From assembly GCF_026967805.1 (NCBI RefSeq), contig NZ_JAPVBG010000004.1, positions 1 to 64,000 on the forward strand: a stretch of DNA of 64,000 nucleotides, written 5' to 3'. This document shows, piece by piece, positions 34,127 through 43,380 of the stretch (positions are counted from its first letter, which is position 1; the number at the start of each line of letters is the position of its first letter). The stretch comes from Blastococcus sp. VKM Ac-2987 (GTDB taxonomy: Bacteria; Actinomycetota; Actinomycetes; Mycobacteriales; Geodermatophilaceae). The position numbers and the translations under genes were made by a program. Under the pieces are notes generated by a model. It worked only from the letters and a program-made list of their open reading frames with translations. It ran no database searches and was not told the origin of the DNA.

Positions 34127-35023
34127 TCAGGCGCCGTCCCGGACGGGCACCAGGTCGTCGCCGCCGGTGGCCTTGGCCGTCGAGCCGCGCGCCTGGCGGG
34201 CCTGCACCCACTGGGCCAGCCGGCCGAGCGTGTAGTTGATCGCGATGTAGAGCAGCGCGATGACGGTGAAGGTCTGGATCGGGTTGCCCAGGTTCCGGAT
34301 GATGCTCTCGCCCTGGCTGAGCAGTTCGTCGAAGTTGGCCACGAAGACCACCAGCGAGGTGTCCTTCAGCACGACCACCAGCTGGCTGATGATCGCCGGC
34401 AGCATGACGCGGAAGGCCTGCGGCAGCAGGATCAACCGCATGGCCTGCCCGTTGGTGAGGCCGGTGGCCAGCGCCGCTTCGCGCTGCCCGCGGGGCAGCG
34501 AGGCGACCCCCGCGCGGACGACCTCGGCGAAGATGACCATGTTGTACGCCGTGAGGCCGATGATCAGGCCCCAGAACACCTGGCCACCCGGCCATCCGCG
34601 CAGGTCGATGCCGACGTCGGGCAGCGCCCGGACGCTCAGGTAGACGAGGACGACGACCGGCAGGCCGCGGAAGACCTCGACGAACCCGATGAGCGGGATC
34701 CGGGCGTACCGGCCGAGGGAGAGGCGCGCGACGGCGATGAGCGTGCCGATCACCACCGATAGCGTCATGGCGACGAGTGCGGCCTTGATGGTGTTGACGA
34801 TGCCCTCGCCGATGACCCCCCAGACCAGCTCGAAGTTCTCGTTCCCGGGGTTGAGCAGCGGCCCCCAGAGTTCCATGGAGAACTGGTTCTGCCCCGCCAG
34901 GCGCAGCACCACCACGACGGCGAGGGCGAGCAGGAAGAGGGCCCCGATGACCGTGCCGATCATCGTCCGGCGGCGGGCCTTCGGCCCCTGCGCGTCGAAC
35001 AGCACGGTCTCCTGCTGGCTCAT
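34127..35023 (-). CDS. gluD: Glutamate-type ABC transporter permease GluD
   Basis: This 298-residue inner-membrane permease has several transmembrane helices and the ATPase-contact EAA loop EAALATGLTNGQAMRLILLPQAFR near residues 197-220, typical of polar amino-acid (HAAT) importers. It is the larger of the two permeases; the N-terminal helix lies at 22-42 and a periplasmic loop follows. The ATG overlaps the gluC stop by four bases (ATGA). Gene order binding protein - permease - permease with a separate ATPase gene matches gluABCD of corynebacteria. The amino acid imported is inferred, not shown. Confidence 0.9.
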   Translation of the reverse strand: MSQQETVLFDAQGPKARRRTMIGTVIGALFLLALAVVVVLRLAGQNQFSMELWGPLLNPGNENFELVWGVIGEGIVNTIKAALVAMTLSVVIGTLIAVARLSLGRYARIPLIGFVEVFRGLPVVVLVYLSVRALPDVGIDLRGWPGGQVFWGLIIGLTAYNMVIFAEVVRAGVASLPRGQREAALATGLTNGQAMRLILLPQAFRVMLPAIISQLVVVLKDTSLVVFVANFDELLSQGESIIRNLGNPIQTFTVIALLYIAINYTLGRLAQWVQARQARGSTAKATGGDDLVPVRDGA

Positions 35024-35670
35024 CGGGCGATCGCCACCTTCCGCTCGATGACCTGCAGGACGGCGCCGGCCGGGAGGGTGATGAGCAGGAACCCGATCGC
35101 CACACCGATGAAGATCGGCAGCGTCTCGTAGCCCCGCGCGCTGGTCAGCGTCTGACCGGTGCTCCACAGGTCGCCACCGACGCCGAAGGCGCCGACCACG
35201 GCGGAGTTCTTGAACATCGCGATGATCACGCTGCCCAGCGGCGGCACCACCGTGCGCAGCGCCTGGGGCAGGACGACGAAGCGCAGGCTCTGCGAGAAGT
35301 TCAGGCCGATCGAGCGGGCCGCCTCCGCCTGGCCGGCGGACACCGAGTTGATGCCCGACCGGATGGCCTCGCAGACGAACGCGGACGTGTAGAGGATCAG
35401 GCCCAGGACGCCGAAGAAGTAGAAGGTCCGGTTGATGCCCAGCTCGGGCAGGCCGAAGGCGCAGAAGAACAGCACCACCGACAGCGGGGTGTTGCGGAAG
35501 GTCGACACCCAGAAGGTGCCGAAGGCGCGCAGCGGCGGGACGGGGGAGACCCGGAAGGCGGCGATCAGCGTGCCGAGCAGCAGCGAGCCGATCATGGCCA
35601 CCACGATGATGCTCAGCGACGTCAGGAAACCGTCGACGTACAGGTCGAGGTTCTCGATGACCGGGCTCAC
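35020..35670 (-). CDS. gluC: Glutamate-type ABC transporter permease GluC
   Basis: The 216-residue membrane protein has five or so helices and the EAA loop EAARSIGLNFSQSLRFVVLPQALR (about 116-139). It pairs with GluD in the membrane pore. The GTG start is at 35668-35670. It is separated from gluB by 95 bp that contain a perfect 15-bp hairpin, which may reduce permease expression relative to the binding protein. Confidence 0.9.
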   Translation of the reverse strand: MSPVIENLDLYVDGFLTSLSIIVVAMIGSLLLGTLIAAFRVSPVPPLRAFGTFWVSTFRNTPLSVVLFFCAFGLPELGINRTFYFFGVLGLILYTSAFVCEAIRSGINSVSAGQAEAARSIGLNFSQSLRFVVLPQALRTVVPPLGSVIIAMFKNSAVVGAFGVGGDLWSTGQTLTSARGYETLPIFIGVAIGFLLITLPAGAVLQVIERKVAIAR

Positions 35671-35716
35671 GTACCCCCCTCAGTGCCAGCGGTGACGGTG
35701 CCGCGCTGCGGCCGTC

Positions 35717-35751
35717 AGCGACCGGCCGGCCGTCGTGGCCGGCCGGTCGCT
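35717..35751 (-). terminator. Intra-operon hairpin between gluB and gluC
   Basis: A perfect 15-bp inverted repeat (35717-35731 with 35737-35751, loop of five) lies 15 bases beyond the gluB stop. Such hairpins after binding-protein genes often terminate part of the transcripts or protect the upstream mRNA. Confidence 0.6.
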
Positions 35752-35765
35752 GGTGGGACGGACGA

Positions 35766-36656
35766 TCAGACGCACTCGGCGGGCTCGGGGAGCTCCGGCG
35801 TCTGCGTGCCCTCGATCTGGCCCGCGGTGGCCTCCCAGGCGGCCACGTAGGCCTCCTCGTTGGCGGCGAGCGTCTCGTTGATGAACTCGCAGAAGGCGAC
35901 GTCGCCCTTCTCGATGCCGATGCCGTACGGCTCCTCGGTGAACTGCTCGCCGACGAGCTTGAACTCGCCGTCGGACTCGGAGACGAAGCCCAGCAGGATC
36001 ACGTTGTCGGTCGTGACGGCGTCCACCTGGCCGTTGCCTAGGGCGTCGGCGCACTGCGAGTACTCGTCGAACAGCACCAGCTGCGAGTCGCTCGCCAGGT
36101 ACTCGCGGATCTGCTCCGACGGCGTCGAGCCGGTGACCGAGCAGACGGTGAGGTCCGGGTTCTCGGTGAACGACTCCGGCCCGGTGATCGTGTCGTCGTC
36201 GGCCGCGACCATGATCTGCTGGCCGGCCTCGTAGTACGGCCCGGCGAAGGTGATCCGCTCGGCCCGCTCGTCGTTGATCGTGTAGGTGGCGACGACCATG
36301 TCGACCTCGCCGCCCTCGATGACCTCCTCGCGGACCGCGGAGGGGGTCTGCTCCCACTGGATGTCCTCGGGGGCGATGCCGAGCTCGGCGGCGATGATCT
36401 TGGCGACCTCGACGTCGAAGCCCTCGAGCTCGCCGTCCAGGGTCTCCAGGCCGAAGCCGGGCTGGTCGAACTTGGTGCCGATGGTGATCGAGCCGCTCTC
36501 GGCGATCTCGGCCATCGTCGTCCCCGCCTCGAACTCGGGGGCCTCGGCGACCTCCGGCTCGGGGGCGGCCGCCTCGTCCTCACCGCCGCCGCACGCGGCG
36601 GCGGTGAGGACGACGGCGGACAGGGTGGCTACCAGGGCGCTGCGGCGGAAACTCAT
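35766..36656 (-). CDS. gluB: Glutamate-binding lipoprotein GluB
   Basis: The 296-residue extracytoplasmic solute-binding protein (family 3) has a lipoprotein signal peptide with the lipobox LTAAACGGG (Cys22). An acidic linker follows, then the two-lobed binding fold: GSITIGTKFDQPGFG near 55-69, GFDVEVAKIIAAELG near 79-93 and SAVREEVIEGGEVDMVVATYTI. It captures the amino acid outside the membrane and delivers it to GluCD. It lies 35 bp downstream of gluA on the same strand. Confidence 0.93.
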   Translation of the reverse strand: MSFRRSALVATLSAVVLTAAACGGGEDEAAAPEPEVAEAPEFEAGTTMAEIAESGSITIGTKFDQPGFGLETLDGELEGFDVEVAKIIAAELGIAPEDIQWEQTPSAVREEVIEGGEVDMVVATYTINDERAERITFAGPYYEAGQQIMVAADDDTITGPESFTENPDLTVCSVTGSTPSEQIREYLASDSQLVLFDEYSQCADALGNGQVDAVTTDNVILLGFVSESDGEFKLVGEQFTEEPYGIGIEKGDVAFCEFINETLAANEEAYVAAWEATAGQIEGTQTPELPEPAECV

Positions 36657-36691
36657 GGCTCTCGGTCCTCTCGCTTGACGGTCTCGTGTGA

Positions 36692-37447
36692 TCAGTGGGT
36701 GAGGATCTTGGACAGGAAGTCCTTGGCCCGCTCGGACTGCGGGTTGGTGAAGAAGGTCTCGGGCTCGGCGGTCTCGACGATCCGGCCGCCGTCCATGAAG
36801 ACGACGCGGTTGGCCGCCCGGCGGGCGAAGCCCATCTCGTGGGTGACGACGACCATCGTCATGCCGTCCTTCGCCAGGCCGACCATGACCTCGAGGACCT
36901 CGTTGATCATCTCCGGGTCCAGCGCGGAGGTCGGCTCGTCGAAGAGCATCACCTTGGGTTCCATGGCCAGCGCCCGCGCGATCGCCACGCGCTGCTGCTG
37001 GCCCCCGGACAGCTGCGCTGGGTACTTGTCCGCCTGGGCGCTGACGCCCACCCGGTCGAGCAGCTCGCGCGCACGCCTGTCCGCGTCGGACTTGGACTGC
37101 TTGCGCACCTTGACCGGCCCGAGGGTGACGTTCTCCAGGATCGTCTTGTGGGCGAAGAGGTTGAAGCTCTGGAACACCATGCCGACGTCGGCGCGCAGGC
37201 GGGCGAGCTCCTTGCCCTCCTCGGGGAGGCGCTCGCCGTCGATGGCGATCTCGCCCTCCTCGATCGGCTCGAGCCGGTTGATGGCACGGCACAGCGTGGA
37301 CTTGCCCGACCCCGACGGGCCGATGACGACGACGACCTCGCCACGGGCGATGTCCAGGTCGATGTCCTGCAGAACGTGCAGCTCGCCGAACCACTTGTTG
37401 ACGCCGGACAGGCGAACGAGAGGCTCTCCGTTCGTACGGCTGGTCAT
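36692..37447 (-). CDS. gluA: Glutamate-type ABC transporter ATPase GluA
   Basis: The 251-residue ATPase has Walker [10 protein letters not shown] (43-51), the signature LSGGQQQR near 144, Walker [14 protein letters not shown] and the switch histidine in [10 protein letters not shown], the hallmark spacing of polar amino-acid transporters. It is the first gene of gluABCD. The ATG at 37447 has TAGGGT seven bases upstream, and the palindrome 37482-37498 lies just above. Confidence 0.95.
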   Translation of the reverse strand: MTSRTNGEPLVRLSGVNKWFGELHVLQDIDLDIARGEVVVVIGPSGSGKSTLCRAINRLEPIEEGEIAIDGERLPEEGKELARLRADVGMVFQSFNLFAHKTILENVTLGPVKVRKQSKSDADRRARELLDRVGVSAQADKYPAQLSGGQQQRVAIARALAMEPKVMLFDEPTSALDPEMINEVLEVMVGLAKDGMTMVVVTHEMGFARRAANRVVFMDGGRIVETAEPETFFTNPQSERAKDFLSKILTH

Positions 37448-37454
37448 CTTGGGG

Positions 37455-37460
37455 ACCCTA
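37455..37460 (-). promoter_or_regulatory. -10 element of gluABCD
   Basis: On the minus strand TAGGGT ends seven bases before the gluA ATG, predicting a leaderless operon mRNA. Confidence 0.5.
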
Positions 37461-37481
37461 AGGGCGCGGAGTGCACGCGGA

Positions 37482-37498
37482 GTGATCGTGACGATCAC
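37482..37498. promoter_or_regulatory. Palindromic operator candidate upstream of gluA
   Basis: GTGATCGT-G-ACGATCAC is a perfect 8+1+8 inverted repeat. It is about 21 bp upstream of the gluA -10, over the -35 region. The regulator is unknown. The half-site spacing does not fit a CRP/GlxR site. Confidence 0.5.
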
Positions 37499-37627
37499 GA
37501 AGGGGTAACAAAGCCGCCCGGTCACCCGTCGCCGACGGAGACCCCTCGGGCAGCGCTGCAGGTCGAGGCCCCGGCCGGTGGCGACGACGATCGACGCGTG
37601 CGCCGGAGCCGTACCCTCGCTGCTGTC

Positions 37628-39109
37628 ATGAGCAGCCTTGTGGAGAGCCCCGCCGCACGCACCTACCGCGTGCGCACGTACGGGTGCCAGATGAACGTGC
37701 ACGACTCCGAGCGCCTGTCCGGCCTGCTCGAGGAGGCCGGCTACACCGCGGCGCCCGAGGGCGACGACGCCGACGTCGTCGTCCTCAACACCTGCGCGGT
37801 CCGGGAGAACGCCGACAACCGGCTCTACGGCAACCTCGGCCACCTGCGGCCGGTGAAGGACGCGCACCCCGGCATGCAGATCGCCGTCGGCGGCTGCCTG
37901 GCGCAGAAGGACCGCGGCGAGATCGTCCGGCGCGCCCCGTGGGTTGACGTCGTCTTCGGCACGCACAACGTCGGGTCGCTGCCGGCGCTGCTGGACCGGG
38001 CGCGGCACAACGCCGAGGCGCAGGTGGAGATCGTCGAGTCCCTCGAGGTCTTCCCGTCGACGCTGCCGGCCAAGCGCGACTCCGCCTACTCGGGCTGGGT
38101 GTCGATTAGCGTCGGCTGCAACAACACCTGCACGTTCTGCATCGTCCCGGCGCTGCGCGGCAAGGAGAAGGACCGCCGTCCCGGCGAGATCCTCGCCGAG
38201 GTGCAGGCGCTGGTCGACCAGGGCGTGCTCGAGGTGACCCTGCTCGGGCAGAATGTCAACGCCTACGGCGTCGAGTTCCGCGACCGCGGCGCCTTCGCCG
38301 ACCTGCTGCGTGCCACCGGGGCGATCGAGGGCCTCGAGCGGGTGCGCTTCACCAGCCCGCACCCCCGGGAGTTCACCGACGACGTCATCACCGCGATGGC
38401 CGAGACGCCGGCGGTCTGCCACCAGCTGCACATGCCGCTGCAGAGCGGGTCGGACGACGTGCTGCGCCGGATGCGCCGCGGCTACCGGCAGGACCGCTAC
38501 CTCGGGATCATCGACCGGGTGCGGGCCGCCATGCCCGACGCCGCGATCACCACCGACATCATCGTCGGCTTCCCGGGGGAGACCGAGGCCGACTTCGAGC
38601 AGACCCTCGAGGTCGTCCGGCAGGCCCGCTTCGCCAGCGCCTTCACCTTCCAGTACTCCAAGCGCCCGGGGACGCCGGCGGCGGAGATGGACGGGCAGCT
38701 GCCGAAGGAGGTCGTGCAGGAGCGGTACCTGCGGCTGACCGCCCTGCAGGACCAGATCAGCTGGGACGAGAACCGCGCGCAGATCGGCCGGCGGGTGGAG
38801 CTGCTCGTCGCGGCAGGGGAGGGCAGCAAGGACGCCGCCACGGGGCGGCTGTCCGGCCGGGCCCGTGACGGGCGGCTGGTGCACTTCACGGCGGCGGACG
38901 GCATCCGCCCGGGCGACGTCGTCGAGACGGTCGTCACCGAGGCCAAACCGCACTTCCTCGTCGCCGATGGCGCGCTGCTGTCCCACCGGCGCACGCGCGC
39001 CGGGGACGCGAGCGAGGCGGGCACCCGCCCGACGACGCCCGGGGTCGTGCTCGGCATGCCGCGGATCGGCGTCCCCGACCCGCTGCCCGTGCTGACCACC
39101 GGCTGCTGA
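37628..39109 (+). CDS. miaB: tRNA-2-methylthio-N6-dimethylallyladenosine synthase MiaB
   Basis: MiaB methylthiolates i6A37 of tRNAs that read U-starting codons, acting after MiaA. The 493-residue protein has the N-terminal cluster cysteines Cys20 (TYGCQMN), Cys56 (NTCAVRE) and Cys90 (GGCLAQ), the radical-SAM motif CNNTCTFC (Cys164, 168, 171), [19 protein letters not shown] near 280, and a C-terminal TRAM domain plus a variable tail. The ATG at 37628 fits the family start. miaA lies 3.8 kb downstream on the same strand. Confidence 0.96.
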   Translation: MSSLVESPAARTYRVRTYGCQMNVHDSERLSGLLEEAGYTAAPEGDDADVVVLNTCAVRENADNRLYGNLGHLRPVKDAHPGMQIAVGGCLAQKDRGEIVRRAPWVDVVFGTHNVGSLPALLDRARHNAEAQVEIVESLEVFPSTLPAKRDSAYSGWVSISVGCNNTCTFCIVPALRGKEKDRRPGEILAEVQALVDQGVLEVTLLGQNVNAYGVEFRDRGAFADLLRATGAIEGLERVRFTSPHPREFTDDVITAMAETPAVCHQLHMPLQSGSDDVLRRMRRGYRQDRYLGIIDRVRAAMPDAAITTDIIVGFPGETEADFEQTLEVVRQARFASAFTFQYSKRPGTPAAEMDGQLPKEVVQERYLRLTALQDQISWDENRAQIGRRVELLVAAGEGSKDAATGRLSGRARDGRLVHFTAADGIRPGDVVETVVTEAKPHFLVADGALLSHRRTRAGDASEAGTRPTTPGVVLGMPRIGVPDPLPVLTTGC

Positions 39110-39114
39110 GACAG

Positions 39115-39174
39115 GGCATAGGAGGCTTTGCCTACGGAATCGCGCGGCGAACCGTAGGCAAAGCCTCCTATGCC
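39115..39174. repeat. Perfect 23-bp inverted repeat between miaB and the DUF349 gene
   Basis: Arms 39115-39137 and 39152-39174 are exact reverse complements around a 14-base loop. Each arm holds a smaller quasi-palindrome, AGGCTTTGCCT. It fills the 73-bp gap between two convergent genes, so termination in both directions is the simplest role. The arm is less GC-rich and more elaborate than the other terminators here, so a repeat-family or mobile origin is possible. Confidence 0.8.
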
Positions 39175-39182
39175 TGGGGGCG

Positions 39183-40649
39183 CTAGCGGCGGGCGGACTT
39201 CTCCGCCTCGGCGAGCCACTCGCGCCGGGTGACGAGGTTGGCCTGTGCCTCGGCGATCCGGCGCTGGTCGCCCGCGGCCTCGGCCTTGGCCAGCTGCTCC
39301 TCGGCCTTGGTGACCGCCGCGCGCATGGAGGTGACCATCGGGTTCTCCGGCGCGGTGCGCACCCGGCCGGCGTCGGCGGCGCCCCGGACCTTCTGCTCGA
39401 CCGCCTGCATCCGGTCCTCGAGCGAGCGCATCACGGTGCGCGGCACGTGCCCGATGGCGTCGTAGCGCTCCTGGATCTTCCGCAGCGCGTTCTGGGCACC
39501 CCGCAGGTCCTTGGACGGGTCGAGCTGCTCCGCCTCGGCCAGCAGCTCCTCCTTGGCCTGCTGGTTGGCGACCTGCTCGGCGTCACGCGCCTTGTCCTGC
39601 TCGGCGCGCGCGTCGAAGAAGACGTCCTGCGCGGCACGGAACTGCTTCCACAGGTCGTCGTCGCCGTCGCGGCCGGTGCGGGGCACCGCCTTCCAGCGGT
39701 CCATCAGCGAGCGCATGGCCGCGCTGGTGGGGCCCCACTCGGTCGACGTCGACAGCCGCTGCGCCTCGGCGATCAGCTCCTGCTTCGCGGCCCGGGCCTC
39801 GCCGCGCTGGGCGTCCAGCTGGGCGAAGTGGGCGCCGCGCCGGCGGCCGAAGGCGTCGCGGGCGGCCGCGAAGCGGGTCCACAGCGCCTCGTCGGTCTTC
39901 CGGTCGATCCCGCGGATGGTCTTCCACTCCTCGACGATCGCCTTGAGGCGGTCGCCGGAGGCCTTCCAGGCGGTCGAGTCGGCGGCGATCTGCTCCGCCT
40001 CGGCGGCCAGCGCCTCCTTGCGCGCGACCTGGGCGGCGCGGGCGGCGGCCTTCTCGGCGCGGTACTCGGCGGCCGCAGCCTCGGCGATCTCCACCATGGC
40101 CCGGGCGCGGGCGGCCAGGCCCTCGAGGTCACCGACGGCGGCGGCGCCCGGGATGGACTCGGCCAGGCCCTGCGCCTTGGTCTTGATCTCACCCGGGTTG
40201 CCGGTGTGCGCCTTGAGCCGTGCCTCCAGCAGGGCGACCTCGGTGGCGAGGTCGTCGTACCGGCGGCCGTAGTGGGCCAGCCCGGCCTCGGCCTCGCCGG
40301 CCTGCCACGACCCCACCTCGCGCTCGCCGTCGGCGGTGCGCACGAAGACGGTGCCCTGCTCGTCGACGCGGCCCCACTGCGCGGGGTCGCTCACCACGAT
40401 CTCCACCGGTGCGGCCGCCCGTGCGGGCGCGGGGGCCGGCGGGGGGACCACCGCCGGTTCCGGCTCGCCGGTCGGGTCGGGGAGCGCCGCGTCCGCGGGG
40501 GTGGGCGCCGCCGGCGTGCCGGCCGCGGGGGTCACCGCGTCCGGGCTGCCGGTCTCCTGCGCCGCCTCCGGGGCGGTGGTCTCGGGGGTCTCCGCAATCG
40601 GCGGAGCTTCCTGCTGCACCCCGTTGCCGGGGTCGTCCGTGCTCGACAC
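39183..40649 (-). CDS. DUF349 domain protein
   Basis: The 488-residue protein has a Pro/Ala/Glu-rich N-terminus (about 1-75) and then three or four helical DUF349 repeats of about 75 residues, each with a W-x3-R/K pattern: [66 protein letters not shown] and [16 protein letters not shown]. Predicted to be mostly coiled helices and cytosolic; function unknown. The same gene lies near miaB/miaA in mycobacteria. I prefer the GTG at 40649, seven bases after AACACT; an in-frame ATG at 40673 is possible. Confidence 0.85.
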   Translation of the reverse strand: MSSTDDPGNGVQQEAPPIAETPETTAPEAAQETGSPDAVTPAAGTPAAPTPADAALPDPTGEPEPAVVPPPAPAPARAAAPVEIVVSDPAQWGRVDEQGTVFVRTADGEREVGSWQAGEAEAGLAHYGRRYDDLATEVALLEARLKAHTGNPGEIKTKAQGLAESIPGAAAVGDLEGLAARARAMVEIAEAAAAEYRAEKAAARAAQVARKEALAAEAEQIAADSTAWKASGDRLKAIVEEWKTIRGIDRKTDEALWTRFAAARDAFGRRRGAHFAQLDAQRGEARAAKQELIAEAQRLSTSTEWGPTSAAMRSLMDRWKAVPRTGRDGDDDLWKQFRAAQDVFFDARAEQDKARDAEQVANQQAKEELLAEAEQLDPSKDLRGAQNALRKIQERYDAIGHVPRTVMRSLEDRMQAVEQKVRGAADAGRVRTAPENPMVTSMRAAVTKAEEQLAKAEAAGDQRRIAEAQANLVTRREWLAEAEKSARR

Positions 40650-40689
40650 GTCCGGCAGTGTTCCACGTCCCATCGGCGACACTGCTGCC

Positions 40690-41415
40690 GTGACCATCCC
40701 TCCCGGCGGCCTGCCCGACCGGACGTCCCGCGCATCGGCCGCCGTCGCCTTCTGCCCGTGCCCACCGTTGCTGCTCCCGGCGGTGGAGGGGCGGCCGGCC
40801 CCGGAGACCCGCGCCCTGCGCTCGGCCTGCGTCGATGCGGTGACCGCAGTCGTCACCGCCGCCCCCGACGTGGTGGTCGTCGTCGGTGCCGGTCCCGCGC
40901 CGGGGGAGCGGTTCGGCGCGGGGGACGGCGGCGACCTGCGCGGGTACGGGGTCGACGTCCAGCTGCCGTTCGACGGCCGGCTGCGGCCCGGCGGGCGCCG
41001 GTTGCCCCCGGCGCACACCGTCGGAGGCTGGCTGCTCGACGAGGTTTCCTTCGGCGGCACCCGGGTGGGCGTGGGGCCGGCCGACCTCGGCCAGCTGCTG
41101 CGCGACCTCCCGGCCCCGGTGGGCGTGCTGGCGCTGGGCGACGGCTCCGCGCGGCGCACCGTCAAGGCCCCGGGGTACCTGGACCCGGCGGCCGGGCCGT
41201 TCGACGCCGCCGTCGCCACCGCCCTGGCCACGGGGGACGCCACGGCCCTCGCGGCGCTGGACGCGGCGGAGGGGGAGCGGCTGCTCGCCGCGGGGGTGCC
41301 GACCTGGCGGGCGGTCGGCGCCGCCTTCGCCGGCCGGCACGTCACGGCGCGGCTGCGCCACGACGAGGCGCCGTTCGGGGTGGGCTACGTCGTCGCCGAC
41401 TGGGTGGTCGCGTGA
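40690..41415 (+). CDS. LigB-like (class III extradiol dioxygenase fold) protein without the usual metal histidines
   Basis: The 241-residue protein resembles the alanine-rich protein encoded beside miaA in actinobacteria, annotated as having a class III extradiol dioxygenase subunit B-like fold. The N-terminal motif is AVAFCPCPPLLLPAV, where a true LigB enzyme has a histidine in the PH/CH position, so ring-cleavage activity is doubtful. Other segments are DVVVVVGAGPAPGER, VGVLALGDGSARR and AAFDAAVATALATGD-like helices. The GTG at 40690 follows GACACT closely. Its stop overlaps an in-frame GTG of miaA. Function unknown. Confidence 0.75.
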   Translation: MTIPPGGLPDRTSRASAAVAFCPCPPLLLPAVEGRPAPETRALRSACVDAVTAVVTAAPDVVVVVGAGPAPGERFGAGDGGDLRGYGVDVQLPFDGRLRPGGRRLPPAHTVGGWLLDEVSFGGTRVGVGPADLGQLLRDLPAPVGVLALGDGSARRTVKAPGYLDPAAGPFDAAVATALATGDATALAALDAAEGERLLAAGVPTWRAVGAAFAGRHVTARLRHDEAPFGVGYVVADWVVA

Positions 41416-41483
41416 GCGGACAGGGGCGTGAGCATCGCAGCGAGGAACGAGCGAGGAGCGGAGGGCCCCGCGGGAGCGAACCG

Positions 41484-42410
41484 GTGGACCAGAGCGCGCC
41501 GCCGGTCGTCGCGGTCGTCGGTCCCACGGCCACCGGCAAGACGGCGCTGGCCGTGGCGCTGGCCCGGCGGCTGGGCGGCGAGGTGGTCAACGCCGACTCC
41601 ATGCAGCTCTACCGCGGCATGGACATCGGCACCGCCAAGCCCGACGCCGCCGAGCGCGGGGGAGTGCCGCACCACCTGTTGGACCTGTGGCACGTGCGCG
41701 AGCCGGCGTCGGTCGCCGAGTACCGGCAGCGCGCCCGCGCCGAGATCGACCGGCTGCGGGCGGCGGGGACCGTGCCGTTCCTCGTGGGCGGCTCGGGGCT
41801 GTACGTGCGCGCCGTCCTCGACGAGCTGAACTTCCCCGGCACCGACCCGGCCGTCCGGGCGCGACTGGAGGCGGAGCTGGCCGCGGTCGGCCCGGCCACC
41901 CTGCACGGGCGGCTGGCCGGCCTCGACCCGGCGGCCGCGGCGGCCGTGCTGCCCAGCAACGGACGCCGCATCGTGCGGGCCCTCGAGGTGATCGAGCTGA
42001 CCGGCGGCCCGTTCCGGGCCGCGCTGCCCGACCCCCGGCCGCACTACCCGGCCGTCGTCGTCGGGCTGGACCGGGCGCCGGCCGAGCTGGACCAGCGGAT
42101 CGCGGTCCGCGTCGACCGGATGTGGGCCGCCGGCTTCGTCGACGAGGTGGCGGCGCTGGCCGCGGTCGGGCTCCGCGAGGGGCCGACCGCTTCCCGCGCC
42201 CTCGGCTACGCCCAGGTGCTGGCGCAGTTCGACGGCGTGCTGTCGGCCGACGAGGCGCGCGAGCGGACCGTCACGACCACCCGCCGGTTCGTCCGCCGGC
42301 AGCGCTCGTGGTTCCGCCGGGACGCCACGACCACGTGGCTCGACGCCGCCCGCCCGGACCTGGCCGACGCCGCCACCGCGGTGATCACCGCGCCTACGAT
42401 CGGCCCGTGA
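41484..42410 (+). CDS. miaA: tRNA dimethylallyltransferase MiaA
   Basis: MiaA prenylates A37 of tRNAs with dimethylallyl diphosphate, giving the substrate of MiaB. Walker A-like GPTATGKTALA begins near residue 12; DSMQLYRGMDIGTAKP, ERGGVPHHLLDLWHV, PFLVGGSGLYVRAVLD and TTTRRFVRRQRSWFRRD are the family motifs. I choose the GTG at 41484 (308 residues): GGGAG lies eight bases upstream and the conserved fold begins at once. A GTG at 41412 overlaps the previous stop (GTGA) and would add 24 charged residues from a purine-rich, repeat-like stretch; both starts remain possible. The stop overlaps the dapF start. Confidence 0.93.
   Translation: MDQSAPPVVAVVGPTATGKTALAVALARRLGGEVVNADSMQLYRGMDIGTAKPDAAERGGVPHHLLDLWHVREPASVAEYRQRARAEIDRLRAAGTVPFLVGGSGLYVRAVLDELNFPGTDPAVRARLEAELAAVGPATLHGRLAGLDPAAAAAVLPSNGRRIVRALEVIELTGGPFRAALPDPRPHYPAVVVGLDRAPAELDQRIAVRVDRMWAAGFVDEVAALAAVGLREGPTASRALGYAQVLAQFDGVLSADEARERTVTTTRRFVRRQRSWFRRDATTTWLDAARPDLADAATAVITAPTIGP
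42395..42400 (+). promoter_or_regulatory. -10 element of dapF within miaA
   Basis: TACGAT ends six bases before the dapF GTG, so dapF may have its own leaderless transcript besides coupling to miaA. Confidence 0.45.
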
Positions 42411-43279
42411 CCTCCTCGCCCCGCGTGCTGATCGGGCACGGCACCGAGAACGACTTCGTGCTGCTGCCGGACCCGGACGGCGCGGTGTGGCCGGAGGACC
42501 GGCTGGACGCCGCGATGGTGCGGCGGCTCTGCGAGCGCCGGGCCGGGCTGGGCGGCGACGGCGTCCTGCGGCTGGTGCGCAGCGCGCACGTCCCGGACGC
42601 GGCGGCGGTGCTGGGCGAGGACCTCGGCCGCTGCGAGTGGTTCATGGACCACCGCAACGCCGACGGCTCCTACGCGGAGATGTGCGGCAACGGCATCCGG
42701 CTGTTCCTGCACGCGCTGATCAGCGAGGGCCTCGTCGACCGGGCGGCCTGCTCCGACGGGCTGCCGGTCGGCACCCGCGGTGGCCCCCGGCGGGTCGGCG
42801 CCGCCGCCGACGGCGGCTACTGGGTCGACATGGGCCCCGCGCGCGAGTTCGGCGAGGGCGAGGCGCGCCTGGACGGTGCGGTCTTCCGTGGTGCGGCGGT
42901 ATCCATGGGCAACCCCCACCTGGCCTGCCTGACCGACGTCCCCGTGGACACCCTGGACCTCACCGGCACGCCGGTCGTCGATGCCGGGCTGTTCCCCGAG
43001 GGCGTGAACGTGGAGCTGGTCAACGTGCTCGAGCCGGGCGCGCACGTGCGGCTGCGGGTCTTCGAGCGCGGTGTGGGGGAGACCCGCTCCTGCGGCACCG
43101 GCGCCTGCGCGGCGGCCTACACCGCTCTGCGGGCGGAGGGTGCGACCGAGGGCACCGTCGTCGTCGACGTGCCGGGGGGTCGGCTGTCGGTGCAGGTTAC
43201 CCCCGCGACGACGGTGCTCAGCGGGCCGGCGGTCCTGGTGTCGGCCGGCACGCTGTGCCCGGAGTGGCTCGCCGGCTGA
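42407..43279 (+). CDS. dapF: Diaminopimelate epimerase DapF
   Basis: DapF turns LL- into meso-diaminopimelate for lysine and cell wall. The 290-residue two-lobed protein has both catalytic cysteines: Cys93 in EMCGNGIRLF and Cys229 in RSCGTGACA. NADGSYAEMCGNG and VSMGNPHLA are the family motifs. The GTG overlaps the miaA stop as GTGA. It belongs to the same pathway as dapA at 5.4 kb. Confidence 0.95.
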   Translation: MTSSPRVLIGHGTENDFVLLPDPDGAVWPEDRLDAAMVRRLCERRAGLGGDGVLRLVRSAHVPDAAAVLGEDLGRCEWFMDHRNADGSYAEMCGNGIRLFLHALISEGLVDRAACSDGLPVGTRGGPRRVGAAADGGYWVDMGPAREFGEGEARLDGAVFRGAAVSMGNPHLACLTDVPVDTLDLTGTPVVDAGLFPEGVNVELVNVLEPGAHVRLRVFERGVGETRSCGTGACAAAYTALRAEGATEGTVVVDVPGGRLSVQVTPATTVLSGPAVLVSAGTLCPEWLAG

Positions 43280-43380
43280 CCCCGGCGGCGGGTTCGGGAT
43301 GCACCGGGGCGGTCGATGCGTTGCACCCGGTGATGACAACTCAGGTGCCTGACGCCAAGGACCGTGCCACGCTGGACACG

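Noticed and set aside
37482-37498. CRP/GlxR-type site before gluA
   Set aside because: GTGA and TCAC are separated by nine bases; the CRP-family spacing is six. The palindrome is kept as an operator of unknown regulator.
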